From contig NC_083338.1 in the NCBI RefSeq assembly GCF_019175385.1, forward strand, positions 95,129,777 to 95,193,776: a stretch of DNA of 64,000 nucleotides, read 5' to 3'. The notes under the pieces were generated by a model. The model saw only the letters and a list, made by a program, of their open reading frames with translations. It made no database searches and was not told where the DNA came from. This stretch comes from Lycium barbarum (Eukaryota; Streptophyta; Magnoliopsida; Solanales; Solanaceae). Of this stretch, positions 58,205 to 64,000 are shown one piece after another. A program made the translations under genes and the position numbers. Each line of letters begins with the position of its first letter. The stretch's first letter is position 1.

Positions 58205-59395
58205 TCCTTTGGTCATACCTGTTCTCCTCTTAACTCTAGCAACAATAGCAACTGGAACTTTGTCATGCACATAAAAAGAGCTCTTTGAATTATTAACTGA
58301 CTGTCCTGAAGTTTTTTCATATGATCTGATGACATTCATCATCATTTTTAAGGAAGTAGAATCTGCTGAACAAAAAAGGATGGTATCATCTGCATAAGAC
58401 AAGTGATTGATTTGAGGACTCCACTTAGGCATACCATACCCCCTAAACTCTTGTTTTTCATGTAATTTATTCAGATTTCTAGAGAGAACCTCAGCTGCTA
58501 TAATGAAGAGGGTTGGAGACAAGGGATCACCTTGCTTTAAACCTCTTGTAGAATGAAAAAACCCATGAGATTGCCCATTTACTAGAACTGAATACCAGTT
58601 ATTTGACACCAACCTCCAGACCATATCAATGATAACCTCAGAAAAACCAAACTGTCTCAATACTTTGGTTAAAAAAATCCAAGAAACCCTGTCATATGCC
58701 TTTGCCATATCCAGTTTTATGGCAATATTATGCAACTTATTTCTCATGTTGATATCTCTTATGATCTCCTGGGCCAATAGCACATTTTGAACAATACTTC
58801 TACCTTTAACAAAGCTAGACTGAGTATTAGAAATAATTAAAGGCAGCACCTTTACCAATCTCTCATGTAACACTCTAGAATGATCTTATTAGCAAAAGTA
58901 CTCAGGCTAATAGGCCTCAAATCTGCAAATGTATTGATTACCTCTTTATTTGGGATGAGAACAAAATTTGTGTGAGTAATAAATCTAGGCAGTTCTTGAC
59001 CACAAAAAAATGCTCTGACCATCCTTGTTACATCTTCACCAACTATATTCCAGCATGCTTGAAAAAAATGACCAGAGAATCCATCTGGACCACTGGTATT
59101 GTCCCCATTCAAACCAAAAACTGCCTCTTTCACTTCCTATATAGATGGTAATACAATCAGATCTTCATTTTGCTCCTGAGAGATCACAGTAGGAATGTTG
59201 TTAATCATTGTAAAATATGAGGGCCTCTGTTGTTCTGAAAACTACTCCTGATAAAAGTTAACAGCCTCATCCCCTATTTGTTCCTTGGTGTTCACCCAAA
59301 CTCCTTGACTATTCTGAATACTGTGAAGAGCAAGCTTTCTTCCTCTGCCTTTAACATAAGAATGGAAAAACTTGGTATTCATTAATTTATGGTTT

Positions 59396-60320
59396 TCTCT
59401 GAAACCATATTTGTTTTCATTGTTCTTAAAATTATTTGGTATTGTGTTGTAAACCCGTGGTTCGTCCCATGATTATATAACCATGAAAAGTCCTAATTTT
59501 TGTAACCACGGATTTGGTAATTTTTCCGTGGTTACGCAATTCATTTCTCCATTATACCCCACCCTCCACCATTCACCCCACCCCACCCTGCCACTCACCC
59601 CACCCCAACCCACCCCATCCTACCACCCACCCCGCCCTACCACCCACCCCACTCATCTGCCACCCATGCCACCACCCCAACCACTACCCACTACCCCTCA
59701 CCACCGCCCAACCCCACCCCACAACCACTCAACCCCACCCACTACCCCACCTTCATCGCACAACCACCCACCCTTCCACTACCCTCACCCACTACCCCTC
59801 ACCCTAGCACCCACTACCCCCACCCTCATCCCACAACCACCCACCTCACACAACCCACCCCTCCACCACCCCCATCCACTACCTGCTTATTTTTTAAAAT
59901 TCCTATTTTATTCTTTACCTGAGTTTTATTAATATATATAAACTAATTTCTAATTAAGAGTTAAAGATATTTTAGTAAACTGACAAGTTATTATACTGTA
60001 CCATACAGTCAAACCAAACAATACAAATGTTATTAAATCACAACAAACGATACAGTCTATCCAAACATTGTGTTCATTAATACAGTACAATACAATACAA
60101 TACAATACAATACCATACTGTACCATACCATACCATACTGTACATTAATGAACCACGGGAAACAACCATCCAAACAGAGGGTAGAAGAATTCTTTTGGGT
60201 GAGCACACACATTCTTCAAATAGGAGATGACCTCAACCATTCTGTAACTTTTCAAGCAGATTATCGAGGGATCTCGACCTATTGATAAAAGTGTAAGAAG
60301 GTGCGGGTCCAAGTTCGAAA
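59396..60320. repeat. Low-complexity region: C-rich CCACCC array and ACAAT repeats
   Basis: 59550-59885 is an irregular (CCACCC/CCCCAC)n stretch giving a spurious Pro/His-rich ORF. 60080-60145 has TACAATACAATACAAT then TACCATACCATAC. An inverted pair AACCACGGA / TCCGTGGTT sits at 59500-59540. No gene. Confidence 0.75.
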
Positions 60321-61070
60321 TTAGTTGGTGCGGAATATGTATGATATTTTTAAGATATACTTATGTATTATCGCAAACACACTTGTTCGATCAAAAAAAT
60401 TAAACAGTGTCATTATATCTACTGTCAAAATAATTATACATGCTTTGGTCAAGGTAATTGTTCTTGGTTCTTTCGTTGGGAAAATTTTGCCACGTGCAAA
60501 GAGCATATGTTTTGGTATCAACATAAATTCAATGGGTCTCAAGGTGTATTGTCATAATATATAATACTGAGAAAGGTCAAAATTGCCTGCATGCTTTTCG
60601 CTGAGGAGCACTTTTGTTTTCTGTTAATAGTTGAGTTGTTTTATGATCCTACCATTACCAAAAGGTCTCATTTTTGCCCTTATTTTCAATTTCATCTAAC
60701 AAGACTATTAAAAAAAACAAAAATTCAAAATCTTTCAACTTGTCAACGTTATAAAAAAGCATTTTTTAAAAATATTTTTCTTATTCTTTTCAATTTTTTT
60801 TTTTTTTGTTACTCATTTTCCTTTTCTCTTACTTTTACTTTTTTTTCCCCTTTTTAACTCCTCCCCCTTTTCAATCCATGTCTTCAGGTTAGACCCACCC
60901 CTCCTCAACTCCTTTTTCTTCTACCTCAATCACTATAGTTTTGTGAAAGAGCAAAGCTTAGTCTTCAACGCCAGATTTTTCATCTTTAACCTTTTTTTTT
61001 AAAAAAAAAAAAAATTGAAGGAATTGAAACTACCTTTAACGGAAGGGACTTCTGATTCTTCCTTATCTTA
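60321..61070. other. AT-rich stretch, no gene
   Basis: Poly(T) and poly(A) runs near 60795, 60995 and 61005. Nothing recognised. Confidence 0.5.
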
Positions 61071-61407
61071 CACTGCTCAAAAACAGTTTTTCCAGCCTCA
61101 AAAAATTGACCTCAATTGAGGTCGGTAGTTACATCATTTTTCTTTTTAAGAAAAAAAAAAAGATACCGGCCTCACGAGGTCACCTAATTAACGGAAAAAT
61201 AGAAATCAACCTCATGAGGTTGGTAGCTATTTAGAAAACATAAAAAATTAAAAAAATCATTTTGACAAAATTTAATTATATAAATATAAAATAATGTTAA
61301 AGTTACCGACCTCATGAGGTCGGTTTTTATAGTCAAAATCCGGTCAAATATGAATCAAAATTAGCGACCCCATGAGTTCGATAATTTTGATTCATATCCC
61401 CAGATTG

Positions 61408-61457
<50 letters not shown>

Positions 61458-62339
61458 GTTGATGCCACCTCTACATCCCACCGACCCACTCTACCTCCGG
61501 CGACGCAAACCGGCCTCTGCTTCCCACCACCCCACTCCGCTGCCGCCAGAACCACCAACCAAACGCCGCTGCCGCTTGTACTCTAGCGAAAGGTAAAATT
61601 TTGTTCCTTTTTTTATTTTCAATCTCATGTTATTCATTATTAGTTGCATTACTTTGTATAATTGTAGTTTAATTAGTTTATTGTAAACTTTATTTATTGT
61701 TCAATCTAAGTTTTTAGGGTTTAGGATGATAACTTTATTTTAGGGGTTTTATTGAAATTGAATGTTGCCACACTTAGTTTGGTTGAAAATTTAGAATTGA
61801 ACTTTCAACCTTAAAGTGAACTTTGAATTAAAAGTAAATGAAACGTTCAATTTGAATAAAATTTTGGAATAAGATAGGTCTTACTTTCAAACTTCAATTA
61901 AATTAAAATAAGATTATTATTAATTAAGTTAGTGTTAACTTTGAAATTCGAATATTATAGTAAGTGTAGAATTTTTATTCAAGGTAGGGTTTAACAATTT
62001 CAAATTTTGTGCTATTTGTGTAGGTGGAATCTCGTATGATAGGACTAAAATTGGCTGAGGGGGGATGAGGGAAGAATTTGTAGCCGGTGTCGTTGCTTTG
62101 TTGAATATGCAATGACACTTGAACCTTTTCAAACTCATGGCTTGGTTATGTGTCCTTGTGCTAAATGTGAATGTATGAATTACGAGACACCAGAGATTGT
62201 TAGGCTTCATCTATATCAAGATGGTTTTCAAAATGATTATACAGTGTGGACTAGTCATGGAGAAACGGATAGTAGTTTTGGTAGTTTCTATTGTACCCCA
62301 TTTCAACCAGGGTCAAAATGGTTTACAACATTCCGATAA
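61071..62339 (+). mobile_element. CACTA element, 5' part with subterminal palindromes
   Basis: A likely terminus CACTGCTCAAAAACAG at about 61071 is followed by at least five copies of an inverted motif, the best CCGACCTCATGAGGTCGG at 61306-61323 (others near 61108, 61168, 61207, 61364). A (CT)n run lies at 61411-61454. A transposase-associated domain follows at 62088. The rest of the element is missing: sequence changes near 62335. Confidence 0.65.
62088..62339 (+). pseudogene. CACTA transposase-associated domain fragment
   Basis: Frame reads CFVEYAMTLEPFQTHGLVMC, then PCAKCECMNYETPEIVRLHL, YQDGFQNDYTVWTSHGE. This is the N-terminal zinc-binding domain found in plant CACTA transposases (C..CxxC pattern, HLY-GF-Y-W-HGE). 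Only this first domain survives; the catalytic transposase region is not present in the window. Start upstream uncertain, since the frame before CFVEYA has no clear Met and a splice site may precede it. Confidence 0.75.
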
Positions 62340-62780
62340 TTCCGGGGTTAATTGAAATAAAGGAGTAGCCACCTAATTATCTATGGTTAATTAGGATAAC
62401 TAAATTTTACTAAAATAATTGTCTAAAGTTAACTCCATTTTAAAGTCTACGAAACCAAAAGATTCTAGGTAAGGGTTTAATTAATCTAAAGGGAAGGTAT
62501 TAAACATTCATTAAAATCCATTACAAATGGTTAACTGACGGGACTTAATTAATTAAAAAGGCCAAGCTCGTTAAAGTTAAAAGTGCAATTGTTTTAAAAA
62601 AAAAAAATCTCTAGGTTGATATGTAAAGATACTAGTTAAGTAATATGATGATTAATTAAAAAGCGTGCTTATAACAAATCGGGGTAGTTGGATTACTTGA
62701 AAATCTCAAACTTGGGTTAACATTAAAATTGTTTTAACTTCTTCAAAACTGGGTACAATCTTTCTTTGAAAGTAAGTTCT
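62330..62780 (-). mobile_element. Diverged Ogre/Tat LTR block
   Basis: AGCCACCTAATT, TTAATTAGGA, GAAACC, AGGTAAGGGTT and AAAGGGAAGGT occur in the same order as in the palindrome arm (27325-27460 plus strand). I read it as a diverged relative of the 18.2-18.6 kb block in opposite orientation. Confidence 0.5.
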
Positions 62781-63089
62781 TTTAAAAAACATTAAATGTG
62801 CACCTATAGGAAAACCACTAAACTATTACGGAGTAGTAAATTTGAGTTTAAATTACCGCAACAGATTTCTGAAAATACTCTTGGAAAAAGCCTTGGCGGA
62901 GTTCAAAGTTTAAATCGTGACTTGCAATTTGACTTACAAAAAAAAAAAAAAAACATAGTAATAAATCTCACTACTCCCCCAAAAAATGTTTTACTGCTAC
63001 TTAAAGGTTCAGATCCTAGACAAGTTTGTCATGGAAAATATATGGTCCCAATAACTTATCAACAGCTAATATATAACCAAACAATCAAG
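62781..63089. other. Unassigned stretch
   Basis: Poly(A) near 62938; no gene or recognised repeat. Confidence 0.4.
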
Positions 63090-63099
63090 GAGTAAGTTG

Positions 63100-63977
63100 G
63101 AGAAAAGGACAAAAATAGTCCATTAACTATGATTAGTAGGTTCAAAATAGTCCCTTAACTATGCACTTAACGATTTTAGTCCTTCAAGTTTGTTAAAAGT
63201 TAACAAAAACGGTCTCTTAACTATGAGAGTAGGTTCAAAATAGTCCCTTAACTATGCACTTAACGGTTTTGGTCCTTTAAGTTTTCCATAAGTTGACAGT
63301 TTTAGTCTCGACAAAATATTCATCGAACTCTGTTTGTTAGATTTACCGAGAACTATGAAAAAAAAGGAAAAATTAGTGAGAACTCTAGATCGGTCAAATA
63401 ACTCGAGACAAAACCGACGAACGTTAGTCGGTTATAGGATGGACTTCTGCGCATTTTTCCTCAAAAATAACCGATGAACTTCTGTTGGTTTTCGTAAAAA
63501 ACAATAAAAATTATAAAAAAAAAAAAAAGTGTCCCTCAATTTTATCCATCGGTTTCCGTCCATCATTTTTTCCGCTTGTTTTTGGTAGTGACAACTTTTT
63601 TAATTTCTACTATTTCTAAAGTCTAGTGTATTTTATTTAGTCGATGAATTCCCTCAGTTTTAATCGATGGAGTTCGTCGGTCTTTGTGTTTCGAGACATC
63701 ATTTTCTGACATTATCAAACCGTTAAGTGCATACTTAAGGGACTATTTTTAACCAACCCTCATAGTTAAGGGACCATTTTGTCAACTTATGGCAAACTTA
63801 AAAGACCAAAACCGTTAAGTGCATAATTAAGGGACTATTTTGAACCTACTCTCATAGTTAAGGGACCGTTTTTGTTAACTTGTAACAAACTTAAAGGACT
63901 AAAACCGTTAAGTGCATAGTTAAGGGACTATTTTGAACCTACTATCATAGTTAAGGGATCATTTTTGTCCTTTTCTC
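63100..63977. mobile_element. Long-TIR MITE (Mutator-like), perfect 10-bp TSD, TIRs built of tandem units
   Basis: 878 bp flanked by GAGTAAGTTG (63090-63099 and 63978-63987). Inverted ends start GAGAAAAGGACAAAAATAG; each arm carries repeated TAGTCCCTTAACTATG and GCACTTAACGGTTTTAG units, two on the left and three on the right. No transposase. The interior includes short inverted AT-rich sequence and TTGGTAGTGACAAC. Confidence 0.88.
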
Positions 63978-64000
63978 GAGTAAGTTGTAAGAACAAAATA

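Larger units (their letters stand above)
53549..59395 (-). mobile_element. Second L1-type LINE (both ends truncated, two insertions)
   Basis: Same family as 7327-12725, minus strand. Retains RT, zinc-finger RVT region and most of RNase H; endonuclease and ORF1 are missing (left of the RT the sequence changes at about 59395) and the 3' end stops within RNase H at 53549. It is interrupted by a solo LTR at 53907-56760 and a hAT-type MITE at 58009-58204, each with a target duplication. Confidence 0.9.
53549..59395 (-). pseudogene. LINE ORF2: RT and RNase H, YADD intact but frame broken
   Basis: Motifs in order: FFHSYVKGRG-like start; NTSGPDGFSGHFFQ; FADLRPISLSTFANKI; FVKGRSIVQNVLLAQEII; IAIKLDMAKAYDRVSW; GDPLSPTLFIIAAEVL; LSYADDTILF (catalytic Asp pair intact); then the thumb and connection regions with HVLQTMPVYFLSTMNP; zinc-finger RVT at about 57200-56800; and RNase H with CNTDGASQGNPG and NMTAETIAIHEAV. 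Frame changes occur near 58860 and 57510, and the two insertions add further breaks. Removing the solo LTR and one TGTTA copy joins KRRKSIKH (right) to MRYQAQKTIHQ (left) in the order seen in the other LINE. Confidence 0.88.

Noticed and set aside
59483..59932. 149-codon Pro/His-rich ORF
   Set aside because: It is produced by the CCACCC low-complexity array, with overlapping open frames and no domain.
1..64000. Endogenous pararetrovirus or other viral insertion
   Set aside because: All RT, RNase H, protease and integrase pieces fit LTR retrotransposons or LINEs; no movement-protein or coat-protein motif was seen.

Overview
This 64 kb window is plant nuclear DNA made almost entirely of transposable-element (TE) sequence. 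Several features point to the nightshade family (Solanaceae): SINE fragments of the TS type ending in (TTG)n, long chromovirus-type LTRs whose ends read TGT(A/C)ACGACC...GGTCGTGACA, plant L1 LINEs carrying RNase H, and Tat-lineage Ty3/gypsy elements. The species cannot be named from sequence alone. I found no intact host gene, no tRNA, rRNA or other ncRNA gene, and no CRISPR array. Every coding stretch is a decayed TE protein.

Layout. (1) 1-2050: 3' end of a Ty3/gypsy integrase gene and its untranslated tail. (2) 3554-6588: solo LTR with a SINE/(GTT)n inside. (3) 7327-12725: nearly complete L1-type LINE on the minus strand. (4) 12868-21785: remnant Tekay/Del-like chromovirus (start of the 5' LTR, a foreign block with Ogre/Tat-LTR character, the pol end with chromodomain, the complete 3' LTR). 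(5) 18003-27865: a very large inverted repeat, two 3,913-bp arms in perfect register around a 2,037-bp spacer. The spacer holds a GGT-rich minisatellite, two SINEs with target-site duplications (TSDs) and a Helitron 3' terminus. (6) 28184-29402: small CACTA element with a Stowaway MITE inside. (7) 29990-30307 and 49284-49671: Ty1/copia remnant split by the next element. (8) 30308-49278: a 19-kb nested complex. Its outer layer is a Tat-like Ty3/gypsy element on the minus strand with both LTRs and TSD GTAGG. Three solo LTRs sit inside it with perfect 5-bp TSDs, and one of these contains a fourth. (9) 50146-53548: MULE-type and Tourist-type MITEs. (10) 53549-59395: second L1 LINE, split by a solo LTR (TSD TGTTA) and a hAT-type MITE. 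(11) 59400-64000: low-complexity DNA, a CACTA fragment with a transposase-associated domain, an Ogre-like LTR block and a long-TIR MITE with a perfect 10-bp TSD.

The TSDs let the order of insertion be read directly: removing each insert with one TSD copy restores the reading frame or motif of its host. The least ordinary items are the near-perfect palindrome, the antisense coiled-coil ORF with intron-like gaps in the Tat-like element, and the unrelated palindromic cassettes lying just upstream of the TATA-like box in several solo LTRs.
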